Shown: positions 37,728-47,109 of the stretch, in pieces
Layout of the letters: each line of letters opens with the position of its first letter
How positions within the stretch are numbered: position 1 is the first letter of the stretch
DNA from: Streptococcus sanguinis
GTDB taxonomy: Bacteria > Bacillota > Bacilli > Lactobacillales > Streptococcaceae
Assembly: GCF_001078705.1 (NCBI RefSeq)
Contig: NZ_CDMW01000001.1
Location: forward strand, 1,605,541 to 1,669,540
Length of the DNA stretch: 64,000 bases
Direction: 5' to 3'
The notes under the pieces: generated by a model
Seen by the model: only the letters and a program-made list of their open reading frames with translations
Database searches by the model: none
Told to the model about the DNA's origin: nothing
Position numbers and translations under genes: made by a program

Positions 37728-38411
37728 TTATTTGTTTCTTCCAAAAATACGCAGCAAGCTGAGGAAGAGATTAATGAAGTCCAGGTACAGATGCAGAGCC
37801 AGCGAAATTGCCCAGCCATTCCCTGGATTGCCATTGGTCTGCTCATAAACATAGCGGATTTTCTGATTGTCCCAAGCGATGAGTCCTGAGAAAATAAGGA
37901 CACCAACGATACTGACAATAAAGTCCAAGCCACTGCTTCTCAAGAAGATGTTGAGGATGCTGGCAGCGATAATACCAATCAAACCTGCCATACAAGCTTT
38001 CCCTATTCCAGATAGGTCCTTTTTAGTCACCTTGCCGATGAAGCCCATAGCAAAGAACATAACAGTCGTTGTCAGAAAGGCTAAGAGAACAGTTGACTGA
38101 AGATACAGTGCCATGATAATACTTAAGGTAAAACCATTGATGGCTGAGTATCCTAAAAACATTGGCAGCGCCGCCGGACTATTGCTCCGAGCTGCCCCAG
38201 AAGCTACCAAAACAAAGATAAACTCAACTGCAATAGCCGCATAGAAAATCCAGGTGGAACCTGTCAGAACAGAGATAATAATGTCCTGAAAGAAGTTCAG
38301 CATCAAGAGGGATACGATTGCTGAGATTCCGATACCGACACCAACGATAGAATAAATCTTAGCATAGAAAGAATTAATATCTGATTGATCTTGAATAATA
38401 GAATGATTCAT
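37728..38411 (-). CDS. Bax inhibitor-1/YccA family membrane protein
   Basis: 227 residues, seven membrane helices, with BI-1 motifs GYSAINGFTLSIIMALY and the terminal SLALHLYLDFINLFLSLLRIFGRNK. Homologues are pH-sensitive calcium leak channels; role in streptococci unknown. Confidence 0.92.
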   Translation of the reverse strand: MNHSIIQDQSDINSFYAKIYSIVGVGIGISAIVSLLMLNFFQDIIISVLTGSTWIFYAAIAVEFIFVLVASGAARSNSPAALPMFLGYSAINGFTLSIIMALYLQSTVLLAFLTTTVMFFAMGFIGKVTKKDLSGIGKACMAGLIGIIAASILNIFLRSSGLDFIVSIVGVLIFSGLIAWDNQKIRYVYEQTNGNPGNGWAISLALHLYLDFINLFLSLLRIFGRNK

Positions 38412-38436
38412 AGTTACTCCTTTTATAATAAAACAT

Positions 38437-38928
38437 TTACGGTTTCAGCATCTTTCGATGAAAGAGCTTGCGATTACCGCTCTTGCGTCTCCAAGGTGCA
38501 GTCGCTTCCTTGACGGCCCAATATTTATCCACCATCGTCACAACGAATGACTCTTTGTAGCGAGGCGGTGCCAAGGTCAGGCCCCACATATGCTTGACGA
38601 TAATGTCCTCTTCGACCTTATTGAGCTTAGTAATCTTGCGAGCATTGCGAACTGCCAGCCTCGGATGAACCCAAGCATGACTCTTCTTAAACTTGGTCAC
38701 ACGCCAGTCATAGTAGAATAAGTCATGAAGCAGGGCACCGCGTGCCGTGCTGCGGGCATTCCAACCAAATTTTTTGGCAATTCTGTAACTAGTATAACTT
38801 ACATTGATGGAATGTTCAAGTCTATTGGAATGAATATGATGGGGAATTTCTTTCAGGCGCTGCACACTGGGCTTTTCAATCAGGTGCCCAACATAGGCCA
38901 TAAATTCCTCGTCCTTTTTGTAAGGCAT
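38437..38928 (-). CDS. HD domain-containing phosphohydrolase
   Basis: 163 residues. Metal motif residues visible: His in NRLEHSINVSY, the HD pair in GALLHDLFYYD, and VDKYWAVKE later. Substrate not known (HDIG-like nucleotide or phosphate ester hydrolase). AGGTGAT ribosome site region before ATG. Confidence 0.85.
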   Translation of the reverse strand: MPYKKDEEFMAYVGHLIEKPSVQRLKEIPHHIHSNRLEHSINVSYTSYRIAKKFGWNARSTARGALLHDLFYYDWRVTKFKKSHAWVHPRLAVRNARKITKLNKVEEDIIVKHMWGLTLAPPRYKESFVVTMVDKYWAVKEATAPWRRKSGNRKLFHRKMLKP

Positions 38929-38972
38929 AGAATCACCTCCCTTGCCAACTATTATATCTCTTTTTCTGATTT

Positions 38973-39713
38973 TTAGCTTAAATGAAAGATTAAAATACCA
39001 GCTGCGACAGCAACATTAAGACTTTCTGCCTGCCCCTTCATGGAAATATGAACCAGAAGATCAGCTGCTTCCGTCATTTCTGGACTAATTCCCTGCCCTT
39101 CGTTGCCCATGACTAGGACAAAGCTCTCTCTGGTGTCCACCTTTCTATAGTCAATAGACGCAGACGACAAGGTCGACGCTAGAATTGGCAGACTTGAAGA
39201 ACGAGCCAGCCTAATAAAATCAGCCGTATCCATTCGATAAACTGGCAGATGAAAATGGCTCCCCTGCATAGAGCGCAGCGTTTTTAAGTTATAGATATCT
39301 GCTGACAAACGAGAGATGAAAACCCCGTCAAAACCAGCTGCATCCGCAGTCCGAATGATGGTACCGACATTACCTGGATCCTGAACGTCCTCCAAGAAAA
39401 GATAGCGTCCACTTAACTCCGCCGATATCTCTTCCCTTTCAAAAGCCACTTCTGCGACAATGCCCTGTGGTGTCTTACTGTCAGCTAAATCTGCTAAAAT
39501 CTCTGGACTGACAAAGATTACCTGAGAAAAATCAGCTAATTGCTCTGCGTATTCCGCTAAAGCAAAAATTCGAATCAGCTCTGCCCCGCTGCTGACAGCT
39601 TCCTCAAATAAATGCCAGCCCTCGATCAAATAAGAATCCTTGCGGTATTTTTTGTGATGAAGTTTTTTAGCTTTTTTTACCACATTATTGGCTTTTGAGG
39701 TTATAATATTCAT
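38973..39713 (-). CDS. SpoU/TrmH family RNA 2'-O-ribose methyltransferase
   Basis: 246 residues from MNIITSKANNVVKKAKKLHHKKYR. N-terminal substrate-binding domain, then SPOUT motifs: LFLEDVQDPGNVGTIIRTADAAG, VLVMGNEGQGIS and VHISMKGQAESLNVAVAAGILIFHL. Resembles YsgA; the modified rRNA base is unknown. Divergent from acyP. Confidence 0.92.
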   Translation of the reverse strand: MNIITSKANNVVKKAKKLHHKKYRKDSYLIEGWHLFEEAVSSGAELIRIFALAEYAEQLADFSQVIFVSPEILADLADSKTPQGIVAEVAFEREEISAELSGRYLFLEDVQDPGNVGTIIRTADAAGFDGVFISRLSADIYNLKTLRSMQGSHFHLPVYRMDTADFIRLARSSSLPILASTLSSASIDYRKVDTRESFVLVMGNEGQGISPEMTEAADLLVHISMKGQAESLNVAVAAGILIFHLS

Positions 39714-39797
39714 AAGAACATTATACCACAATTTAGCAGACTTGCACTCATACTGAGGGCTTAAATCCCCTCGGTCCGCTCACTAAAGGAGGACGCC

Positions 39798-40076
39798 ATG
39801 CAGAAAGTAAAAATGATAGCCCAAGGACGGGTACAAGGGGTTGGATTTCGCTGGGGAGTCTATTCTCTAGCGCTGGAAATCGGAGGTATTACCGGCCGAG
39901 TCTGGAACAACGACGATGGTACTGTTGGCATTCTGGCTCAGGCTGATGACCCCGCTCTGATAGCTAAGTTTATCCAGGAAATCCGCAAGGGACCGACACC
40001 TTTTTCTAAGGTCAGCTATTTGGATGTGACCATGGCTAATTTTGACTCCTATCCTGACTTCAAAATTTCAAATTAG
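39798..40076 (+). CDS. acyP: Acylphosphatase
   Basis: 92 residues with GRVQGVGFRWGVYSLA (phosphate loop with catalytic Arg) and GRVWNNDDGTVGILAQ (catalytic Asn). Hydrolyses acyl phosphates. AAAGGAGG lies before the ATG. Confidence 0.95.
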   Translation: MQKVKMIAQGRVQGVGFRWGVYSLALEIGGITGRVWNNDDGTVGILAQADDPALIAKFIQEIRKGPTPFSKVSYLDVTMANFDSYPDFKISN

Positions 40077-40089
40077 GTCTGCAGAACTA

Positions 40090-40118
40090 TTGTATATTTT
40101 GCAAAAAAACAGTAGAAT
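40090..40118 (+). promoter_or_regulatory. yidC promoter
   Basis: TTGTAT (40090-40095), 17-bp spacer, TAGAAT (40113-40118). Confidence 0.7.
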
Positions 40119-40157
40119 AGATAGGTATTATTTTTTAGAAACAAAGGATATGAACTC

Positions 40158-41081
40158 GTGAAACATTTCAAACGCTTTTTATTCTCCGGTATGGGACTGG
40201 CTGCGCTTCTTTTCCTGTCTGGCTGTGTGGGCCGCGACAAGGCCGGTAATCCTTCTGGTCTAATCTGGGATGTGATTGGTCAGCCTATGGCGGATGGCAT
40301 CCAATTTTTCGCCAAAAATTCGGGCTTGGGTTATGGTCTGGCGATTATTATCGTTACGCTCATCGTGCGGATTATCATTCTTCCGCTGGGAATCTACCAG
40401 TCTTGGAAGGCAACGCTTCAGTCTGAAAAGATGAACTACTTTAAGCCGATTTTTGCCCCAATCCAAGAGCGAATCAAAAATGCTGAAACTCAGGAAGAGA
40501 AAATGCAGGCTCAGCAAGAACTGATGGCTGCTCAAAAAGAAAATGGACTCAGCATGTTTGGCGGTATAGGCTGTCTGCCTCTGCTCATCCAAATGCCTTT
40601 CTTCTCAGCCCTCTTCTTTGCAGCCCAGTATACTCAAGGAGTTGCAGGCAGTTCCTTCCTCTGGATTAAAGACCTGGCCAAAAGCGACTGGGCTTTGACC
40701 GCTATTGTCGGTATCCTCTACTATATCCAGTCAGTGCTCTCTCTGCATGGTATTGAAGATGAAACTCAAAGAAACAGCATGAAACAGGCTTCTTATATGA
40801 GTCCTATCATGATTGTTGGTTTCTCATTCCTCTCTCCTGCCGCAGTCACTCTCTACTGGGTAGTCGGCGGATTTATCCAAATCATCCAGCAATTTATCAT
40901 CAACTACATCATTCGACCTCGCCTGAGAAAACAGGTAGCAGAGGAATTTGAAAAAAATCCTCCTAAAGGTTTGAAAAAAGCTAGTCGGGCTAAAGATGTT
41001 ACTCCAAAAGCCCAGCCGGCTATTGAACAAAAGAACAAAAAGAAAAAGAACCGCAATGCAGGTAAGCAACGGTCAAGATAA
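40158..41081 (+). CDS. yidC: Membrane protein insertase YidC (lipoprotein form)
   Basis: 307 residues. Lipobox [10 protein letters not shown] (Cys about 22), five helices in the Oxa1/YidC core with [24 protein letters not shown] (hydrophilic groove) and [25 protein letters not shown], and a Lys/Arg-rich cytoplasmic tail ([16 protein letters not shown]). The basic tail is the YidC2/Oa1-like feature that helps bind ribosomes. Streptococci have two copies; which one this is is inferred from the tail. Confidence 0.94.
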   Translation: MKHFKRFLFSGMGLAALLFLSGCVGRDKAGNPSGLIWDVIGQPMADGIQFFAKNSGLGYGLAIIIVTLIVRIIILPLGIYQSWKATLQSEKMNYFKPIFAPIQERIKNAETQEEKMQAQQELMAAQKENGLSMFGGIGCLPLLIQMPFFSALFFAAQYTQGVAGSSFLWIKDLAKSDWALTAIVGILYYIQSVLSLHGIEDETQRNSMKQASYMSPIMIVGFSFLSPAAVTLYWVVGGFIQIIQQFIINYIIRPRLRKQVAEEFEKNPPKGLKKASRAKDVTPKAQPAIEQKNKKKKNRNAGKQRSR

Positions 41082-41083
41082 AG

Positions 41084-41118
41084 AAAAATTCTTCTAGCAT
41101 TAGCTAGAAGAATTTTTT
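41084..41118. terminator. yidC terminator
   Basis: AAAAATTCTTCTAGC / GCTAGAAGAATTTTT perfect stem with ATTA loop and T-run; works on both strands. Confidence 0.9.
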
Positions 41119-41196
41119 AATCTCGAGTAAGAATCAGCATAACCGATACCAAAAGCTCAGCAAACAAAGCAATAACTGATGAACGAGGTGACTCTA

Positions 41197-42432
41197 TCAC
41201 AGTAAAACGGTAAAGCCAATCAAACCCTTCTTGTAAGAAACCCAAATCCTGCCCTTAAAAATCCGAACCAGACTTTCTGCCATGGATAGGCCAATGCCGT
41301 AGCCAGGCTGCTTCTGATTATGCGATTCGTCTTCGCGATAGAAACGGTCAAAGAAACGACTATAATCAACATTTTTTCCGTCCGCGTAACTATTGGCTAC
41401 CGTCAAACGAGCTCGTTTCCCGCGCTTGGCCTTGGTCAGGGTGACAAAAATTTGCCCATCATCGTCACAATACTTGCAGGCATTGTCAATCAGGATACTG
41501 ACCAATTCATAGAGTTCATCTTCAGTTGCCTTGACATGGATGTCTTCCTGCAACTTGATCTCGTACTTCTTACCTGCCTTCTCGATGACAGACTTGAAGT
41601 TCCCTGCTACTTTTTTGACAACTTCTGAGAAATTCACATCTACCAAGGTAACATCTGGCTGCTCTTCCAGACGGGCCAGAACGACCATTTGATTGATTAG
41701 GTTGCTGAGTCGCTTGACCTGATCCTTGGTGCTTTCTGTCCATTCATTTTCGCCAGTCATCAGCTCTTGCAGCTCCGTATTGGCTGAAATGATGGCCAAT
41801 GGCGTCTTCAATTCATGTCCCGCATTGGTAATGAAACGCTTTTGGTTTTCATAGTTTTTGATATAGGGACGGATGGCAAAGTTGGAAAATCCAGACACGA
41901 CCAAGACAAAGAAAATAAAGCTATAGAAGCACAACTGGATAGACAGCCAGAAAAAGTCATTGCGGCTTTCGAGATAATTAGTCGAATCTAAGACCACCAG
42001 TAAATAGCGCTTGGTCTTGGAATCCTGCGTTATCTGGTAGGAATAAAATTGACTGCCTACCTTAAAAACCCCACTGCTGCGGCTGTCCTTAATCACTTTG
42101 TTAGCGTAGCTGAGCGCCTGCTCCTTAGATAGATTGGAAAGATGATCCAAGTTGGTGGAGTAAAGTGTTTTGTCTTCCTTATAAACCACACTGAAATAGC
42201 GGTATTGGTAGATTGTGTCAATGGTGATACGGTCGTTTTGCAAGCTCTCTGCCGTTTCTTCTACGCTGGGAAAATCTCCATTATTGGCAGATAGAATATT
42301 GAGAACGGCTTGGATTTCTCCGTTGGTCTGCAGAAAACGAACGGAGTTTAAGACAGCAATCATGGTCAGCAAAATACAGACAATAGCCGCCGAAGCCAGC
42401 AGAATGAACCGAATTTTAAGCTTCCGAAACAT
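41197..42432 (-). CDS. relS: Sensor histidine kinase RelS
   Basis: 411 residues; start ATG at 42432 six bases after AAGGAG, overlapping relR by 17 bases. Helices at about 12-30 and 170-195 flank an external sensor loop; then DHp with NAGHELKTPLAIIS (phospho-His) and the ATPase domain with LIDNACKYC (N box), FFDRFYRED (F box) and GYGIGLSMAESL (G2). The DxGxG G1 box is degenerate (VANSYADG). Partner of RelR in the relPRS operon, which in S. mutans controls RelP alarmone synthesis. Confidence 0.85.
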   Translation of the reverse strand: MFRKLKIRFILLASAAIVCILLTMIAVLNSVRFLQTNGEIQAVLNILSANNGDFPSVEETAESLQNDRITIDTIYQYRYFSVVYKEDKTLYSTNLDHLSNLSKEQALSYANKVIKDSRSSGVFKVGSQFYSYQITQDSKTKRYLLVVLDSTNYLESRNDFFWLSIQLCFYSFIFFVLVVSGFSNFAIRPYIKNYENQKRFITNAGHELKTPLAIISANTELQELMTGENEWTESTKDQVKRLSNLINQMVVLARLEEQPDVTLVDVNFSEVVKKVAGNFKSVIEKAGKKYEIKLQEDIHVKATEDELYELVSILIDNACKYCDDDGQIFVTLTKAKRGKRARLTVANSYADGKNVDYSRFFDRFYREDESHNQKQPGYGIGLSMAESLVRIFKGRIWVSYKKGLIGFTVLL

Positions 42433-43120
42433 GGCCATCTCCTTCCAGCGGCACCAGAGTGAAACTGCCACCTTCCTCACCCAAGATAGTAAGGTCAGCA
42501 TGGATAGCCTTCAACTTCTGGCGCAAATAGGAAATATAAATCCAGACGAAGCCTTCGTCCAAATCCTCATCCTCGTCTTTGGACCAAACATGACGGAAGA
42601 TTTCCTGAGTGGAAAGACTCTTCTGGGCATTGAGCATGAGAAATTCCATCATTTTAGATTCCTTGCCGGCTAGGCGGATGGAGTTGGAGCTAATGAGCTC
42701 ATGCTCTCCGACATTAAGGCTCGTTTGGCCAATCTGCAGCAAATTGGGGGTGAACGTCGCTACCCGCCTTGACATGGAGCGCAGGCGAGCCAGAAGCTCT
42801 TTCAGAGAGAAGGGCTTGGTCAGATAATCATCTGCACCGGCATCCAGCCCTGTGACCTTGTCATCCACCTCTGACATAGCTGTCAGCATGATGACATGGG
42901 TCGTATTGCCGGTTTGGCGGATTTCTTTCAATGCTTCAATGCCTGTCTTGACCGGCATCATGATATCCAGAATCATCAAATCATAGGCATTTCCCTTGGC
43001 CAAGTCAACAGCCTCTTGCCCATCAAAGGCTGTATCAACCTGATAGCCTTCATGGGTCATCGCCGTTTCCAAGACACGGGACAGCTGCTGCTCATCTTCA
43101 GCTAATAAAATCTTCATCAT
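42416..43120 (-). CDS. relR: Response regulator RelR (OmpR/PhoB family)
   Basis: 234 residues. Receiver domain with acidic pair ILLAEDE, phospho-Asp in LMILDIMMPVKTG, Lys in LTKPFSL; C-terminal winged helix with LAGKESKMMEFLMLNAQKSLSTQEIFRHVW. Overlaps relP at its start (translational coupling) and relS at its end. Assignment to RelR rests on the relP-linked order. Confidence 0.87.
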   Translation of the reverse strand: MMKILLAEDEQQLSRVLETAMTHEGYQVDTAFDGQEAVDLAKGNAYDLMILDIMMPVKTGIEALKEIRQTGNTTHVIMLTAMSEVDDKVTGLDAGADDYLTKPFSLKELLARLRSMSRRVATFTPNLLQIGQTSLNVGEHELISSNSIRLAGKESKMMEFLMLNAQKSLSTQEIFRHVWSKDEDEDLDEGFVWIYISYLRQKLKAIHADLTILGEEGGSFTLVPLEGDGHVSEA

Positions 43121-43121
43121 C

Positions 43122-43742
43122 TCACTCACTTTCTCGAATCAAATTGCGGATGGTCTGCATGGTCACATCACAGGAAGCCAACTCATCTGCACAGCGTTTC
43201 AGCTCGCGGACAATCCGCTTGCTGTCTTTAATCTCATGCTTGTACTTCATCTGATGCTCTAAGCTGGCCCAAGAATCCATAGCAATGGTCCGAAGCTGGA
43301 TTTCTACAAAATAGCGGCCAGGATTTTGACCATGACAATCCTCATAAGGAGTCTCCACCTCTAATATCAAGTGGTAGGATCGATAGCCATTAGGCTTGGC
43401 AGCCCGGATATAGTCCTTTTCCAGAACAATCTCACAGCCCTCCAGCTGACGAAGCACCTCAATAGTCTGATAGATGTCCTCGATAAAACCGCAAACAATC
43501 CGAATCCCAATCGCGTCACGAATTTCTTTCAGGGCAGACTCTGGCGCCCTAGGCAGATTCTTGCGTCGACATTTCTCTTCCATACTGGCTGCCTGCTTGA
43601 CCCGTGCATTAAAATGCTCAAAAAGCTTCTGCCCCGTTTCCTGCTTGACTTGATCATTAGCCTCTTGAATACGCTGACTAAGATCATCTAAAATCTTTGG
43701 CAGGTAAACGCCGTATTTCCCATAAATATCTTGCTCTTGCAT
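43122..43742 (-). CDS. relP: Small alarmone synthetase RelP
   Basis: 206 residues, a lone (p)ppGpp synthetase domain without hydrolase: EIRDAIGIRIVCGFIEDIYQT, AAKPNGYRSYHLILEV, and VEIQLRTIAMDSWASLEHQMKYKH with the pyrophosphate-transfer residues. C-terminal helices mediate tetramerisation in the family. First gene of relPRS; expanded -10 TGCTATAAT near 43770 is the likely promoter. Confidence 0.93.
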   Translation of the reverse strand: MQEQDIYGKYGVYLPKILDDLSQRIQEANDQVKQETGQKLFEHFNARVKQAASMEEKCRRKNLPRAPESALKEIRDAIGIRIVCGFIEDIYQTIEVLRQLEGCEIVLEKDYIRAAKPNGYRSYHLILEVETPYEDCHGQNPGRYFVEIQLRTIAMDSWASLEHQMKYKHEIKDSKRIVRELKRCADELASCDVTMQTIRNLIRESE

Positions 43743-43895
43743 ACAGTTCTCCTACTTTTCTAGCTTATTCTCATTATAGCATAACCATCTGTCTTTTCTC
43801 TATTTTTCCCCTGCTCTTCTTATCTAGCCTACACTCTCTGTCTTAAAAGAAACGAAAAAAGAACCAGTCTTCTAGCCAGTTCCTTTTAATACTTA

Positions 43896-44378
43896 TTAAA
43901 CGGTTTTTTCAACCTTAAGAATTTTAACATCGTAGCTGCCAACCGGTGTTTCAACTGTTGCAGTATCGCCTGTTTTCTTGCCAATCAGGGCTTGACCAAT
44001 TGGGCTTTCATTGGATACCTTTCCTGCGAAAGCATCTGCACCAGCAGAACCAACGATAATATAAACTTCCTCTTCGCTTTCGCCTACTTCTTGAATAGTA
44101 ACTGTTTTTCCGATAGCTACTTCATCCTTGGCTACAGCGTCACTGTTTACAATCTCAGCGTAGCGGATCTTGGTTTCCAGACTAGAAATCTGACCTTCCA
44201 CAAAAGCCTGTTCGTCCTTAGCAGCTTCGTATTCACTATTTTCTGACAAATCGCCGTAGGAGCGAGCAATCTTAATACGCTCTACCACTTCTGGACGACG
44301 CACCAATTTCAATTCTTCTAATTCTTTTTCTAGTTTTTCCTTTTCCTCTAGGGTCATAGGATAAGTTTTTTCAGCCAT
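43896..44378 (-). CDS. greA: Transcription elongation factor GreA
   Basis: 160 residues; N-terminal coiled coil with the [49 protein letters not shown] tip acidic pair (DLSENSEY), then C-terminal FKBP-like domain with [21 protein letters not shown]. Rescues stalled RNA polymerase by stimulating RNA cleavage. Confidence 0.97.
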   Translation of the reverse strand: MAEKTYPMTLEEKEKLEKELEELKLVRRPEVVERIKIARSYGDLSENSEYEAAKDEQAFVEGQISSLETKIRYAEIVNSDAVAKDEVAIGKTVTIQEVGESEEEVYIIVGSAGADAFAGKVSNESPIGQALIGKKTGDTATVETPVGSYDVKILKVEKTV

Positions 44379-44439
44379 TTTTTCTCTTTTCTTTTATTTT
44401 CTTTTATTTTAAAACTAAAACAAGAGGCTGAGACAAGTC

Positions 44440-44503
44440 TGTATCAGTCCCTTTTTTATATAGCAGGACTGAGAAAGCTAGAACTAGCTGCCCTAGCTTT
44501 CTC
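44440..44503 (-). terminator. Hairpins downstream of mltG
   Basis: GAGAAAGCTAG / CTAGCTTTCTC (44471-44503), then CAGTCC / GGGACTG (about 44445-44471). T-tract is weak, so termination may be partial before greA. Confidence 0.55.
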
Positions 44504-44523
44504 TCGTCTGCAATAACAGCATT

Positions 44524-45987
44524 TTAATCAGTGCTGCTGGATTGAGTGAGCTTGCTATTGACATGCTCCTCAACATTTTTAGCGTGTTCCTCATAAGTAT
44601 TGGCGAAGTAAACAGCGCCTGTTTCAACATTTGCCACAAAGTAGAGGTAGTCCGTCTTACTTGGATTAATGGTAGCTTCCAGAGCTGACAGGCTTGGACT
44701 ATCAACTGGCCCAGGCATAAGCCCTTCTTTTTTATAGACATTGAAAGGCGAGTCGATATTGGTATCAATTTCAGCGTCCTCTTTCAAAGTCGTTTTCTTT
44801 CCTAGCTTGCCTTGAGCATAGAGGATAGCGATATTACTCTGAAGCGGCATCGCTTGATTGAGACGATTATAAAATACGCTGGCAATATCTTTGCGGTCCT
44901 GGTCTGTTGAACCTTCTTTTTCTACCAGAGAAGCAAGTGTCAGAACTTCATTAACCGTTAGGTTCTTCGCTTCAATAGTAGAGTAATAAGAAGACAGATT
45001 GGTATTCATAGCGCCCAACATCTGGTCAATCAAGCTTTCCAAATCCGCATCCTCACCATAGTTATAAGTGGCAGGGAAGAGGTAACCTTCTAAGCGGTAC
45101 TTGACTCCGCTGTCCTTGCTTGGCAATGTGCCCAGCAGCTGTGGATATTTAGCCGCCATCTTGGAAATGAAAGCTTCATCCTGCACCTTAGCTAGGAAAT
45201 CGTCCTTGCTAAAAGGTGTCTTGCTAGTCCTTTTAGAAGTTGCAGCTGCATTAACCGTCACAGCCTCTGCAATCTGCTCCAGTGTGTAGCCTTCAGGAAT
45301 AGTAACCTTACCAACAACTGGTGGTTGCGGTGTATCTGTTCCACCTTCCTGAAGCTGCCGAGCAATGGTGTCTAGGTCCATACTCTTCTGGAGATTGTAA
45401 TAGCCAGACTGGTAATTGTTAAAGCTTTTAATCTTGGAATAGAGACTAAAAACTTGGGCATTTTTAATCAGCCCCTTTTTCTCGAGGATTTCTCCAATCT
45501 GCTTAGAGCTTGAGCCTTCTGGTACTTCAACTGTCACATACTCTGTTGCGTTTGCATCAACAGGTTTGAGTGCTGAAGATACATAAGTATAGCCGACAAC
45601 TCCTGTGACCACAAGTCCCAGCAGGACAATCAGCAGAACAGTTGTCATAATCCTGCGAGCTAATGTGTTTTGGCGTTTTTTCTTGACCGTGTTGTTAGCC
45701 CGATTAGCCCGAGATAGGACCTCATTGGGCTTCTTATCTTCCTCATCCACTCGGCCATAGACCTGAGGGTGAGCCTTTTCATTCTCTGCAACCTTGTAGG
45801 AAACATCTACCGAAGCCGGTCTAGCTTCAAAGTCATCCGCAGCTGCTGTTTCTTTTGCAGAAGCAGAGTCCACTTCTGACTGGCTAGTTGAAGAGGGAGT
45901 TTGTTCTTCCTTTTCTCCAGCTAAGTCTTTCAAAATCTGCTCTTTAAAGCTCAGATTCTTCTCTTTGTCTTGTGATTTTTCAGTCAA
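44524..45987 (-). CDS. mltG: Endolytic murein transglycosylase MltG
   Basis: About 487 residues if translation begins at TTG 45985-45987, where AAGGAGG lies eight bases upstream; ATGs at 46005 and 46020 are before that site. Cytoplasmic acidic N-terminus (Ser/Glu-rich, about 130 residues), one membrane helix (TTVLLIVLLGLVVTGVVGYTYV), LysM-like part, then YceG domain with catalytic Glu in LTLASLVEKEGS and the NRLNQAMPLQSN segment. Cuts nascent glycan strands at midcell and interacts with peripheral elongation machinery in pneumococcus. Confidence 0.93.
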   Translation of the reverse strand: MTEKSQDKEKNLSFKEQILKDLAGEKEEQTPSSTSQSEVDSASAKETAAADDFEARPASVDVSYKVAENEKAHPQVYGRVDEEDKKPNEVLSRANRANNTVKKKRQNTLARRIMTTVLLIVLLGLVVTGVVGYTYVSSALKPVDANATEYVTVEVPEGSSSKQIGEILEKKGLIKNAQVFSLYSKIKSFNNYQSGYYNLQKSMDLDTIARQLQEGGTDTPQPPVVGKVTIPEGYTLEQIAEAVTVNAAATSKRTSKTPFSKDDFLAKVQDEAFISKMAAKYPQLLGTLPSKDSGVKYRLEGYLFPATYNYGEDADLESLIDQMLGAMNTNLSSYYSTIEAKNLTVNEVLTLASLVEKEGSTDQDRKDIASVFYNRLNQAMPLQSNIAILYAQGKLGKKTTLKEDAEIDTNIDSPFNVYKKEGLMPGPVDSPSLSALEATINPSKTDYLYFVANVETGAVYFANTYEEHAKNVEEHVNSKLTQSSSTD

Positions 45988-46070
45988 AAATTTGACCTCC
46001 TTCATCATAATCCCTAACATTATATCTTAAAAGTCAGATAAATGCAATAAGAGTAGGTTTTTCTAGCTTA

Positions 46071-46589
46071 TTATTGGTTTTTTTGCAGTTTGAGTCTAGG
46101 ATTTTCCCAGACCATATCAAACCAAGTAGCGCCTGCGTAAGTTGATTGTGACAAACCTTCATTTACAAAGGCATGCTTCTCGTAGTAAGCGGTGAGATAG
46201 TCGTGGCAGGTCAGATTAATGCCGTGGCGTTCATCTGCTATAGCAATTTCTTTCATAGCTTCCAATAGCTTGCGGCCGATCCCCATCCCCTGAGCATCTT
46301 TCGAGATAGAAAGGCTGGTCAGAGAGATAAAGCCACCGTCCAGATGACCATAATCTTCAATCTCCTCTGTAAAGGAAATATCCTTTAAATAACGTTCTGG
46401 ACGAACAGGTCCCTCCAGATAGCCCAAAATCTTACCGTTCTTTTCTGCCACCAAAAAAGTTGAAGATAGGGTTTGGATATGTGCTGCTAGACTTTCGCGG
46501 CTAACAGCCTCTTCTGGACTGAAATTTTCCAATTCGATAGCATAAATGGCATCTAAGTCAGCCATTTGAGCTTGACGGACAATCATCAC
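46071..46589 (-). CDS. GNAT family N-acetyltransferase (copy 1)
   Basis: 172 residues: MIVRQAQMADLDAIYAIELENF at the start and the acetyl-CoA loop SKDAQGMGIGRKLLEAMK. Paralogous to the next upstream gene along its full length (GHLDGGFISLTSLSISKD, HGINLTCHDYLTAYYEKHAFVNEG). Acceptor unknown; overlaps the upstream copy by four bases. Confidence 0.88.
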   Translation of the reverse strand: MMIVRQAQMADLDAIYAIELENFSPEEAVSRESLAAHIQTLSSTFLVAEKNGKILGYLEGPVRPERYLKDISFTEEIEDYGHLDGGFISLTSLSISKDAQGMGIGRKLLEAMKEIAIADERHGINLTCHDYLTAYYEKHAFVNEGLSQSTYAGATWFDMVWENPRLKLQKNQ

Positions 46590-47101
46590 TTCTCCTTAAA
46601 ATTGGGATTTTCCCACACCATATCAGACCAGACAGCTCCACCATGAGTTGAGTCAGAAATCCCTTCATGGACGAAACCATTCATCTCATAATAAGGTATC
46701 AGCTCATCATGACAGGTTAGGCTAATGCCCTGTCGATTTTGCTGAACAGCTGTCTCCTTGAGAGCTGCAAGCAACAAGGTTCCGACCCCCTGCTTCTGAA
46801 AATCCAGATGGACGGACAGACTTTGGACAGCAATGAAGCCACCTTCTGGAGGATTAGCCCCCACCTTGCTAAAGAGATCATCTGTCAAATATCGCTCCTG
46901 AACAGCTGGTCCAACAATATAGCCCGCCAGCTGACCGTGCAGCTCTGCTAGCAAAAAAGTATCAGCAATCTGCTCAATCCGCTCTTTGAGAACTTCTGAA
47001 CTGGCTGCTTCTGCTGCTGGAAAATTTAGCTGCTCAATTGCAAGAATTTCTTCCCAGTCGCTCAAGTCAGCCTGTCTGATTCGAATTGGTGCTTCCATCA
47101 A
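46586..47101 (-). CDS. GNAT family N-acetyltransferase (copy 2)
   Basis: 171 residues; IRIRQADLSDWEEILAIEQLNF and HLDFQKQGVGTLLLAALKETA (acetyl-CoA binding), ISLTCHDELIPYYEMNGFVHEG. Arisen with its neighbour by tandem duplication. Lies nine bases after murC stop, so probably co-transcribed with it. Confidence 0.88.
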   Translation of the reverse strand: MMEAPIRIRQADLSDWEEILAIEQLNFPAAEAASSEVLKERIEQIADTFLLAELHGQLAGYIVGPAVQERYLTDDLFSKVGANPPEGGFIAVQSLSVHLDFQKQGVGTLLLAALKETAVQQNRQGISLTCHDELIPYYEMNGFVHEGISDSTHGGAVWSDMVWENPNFKEK

Positions 47102-47109
47102 GTCTCCTC

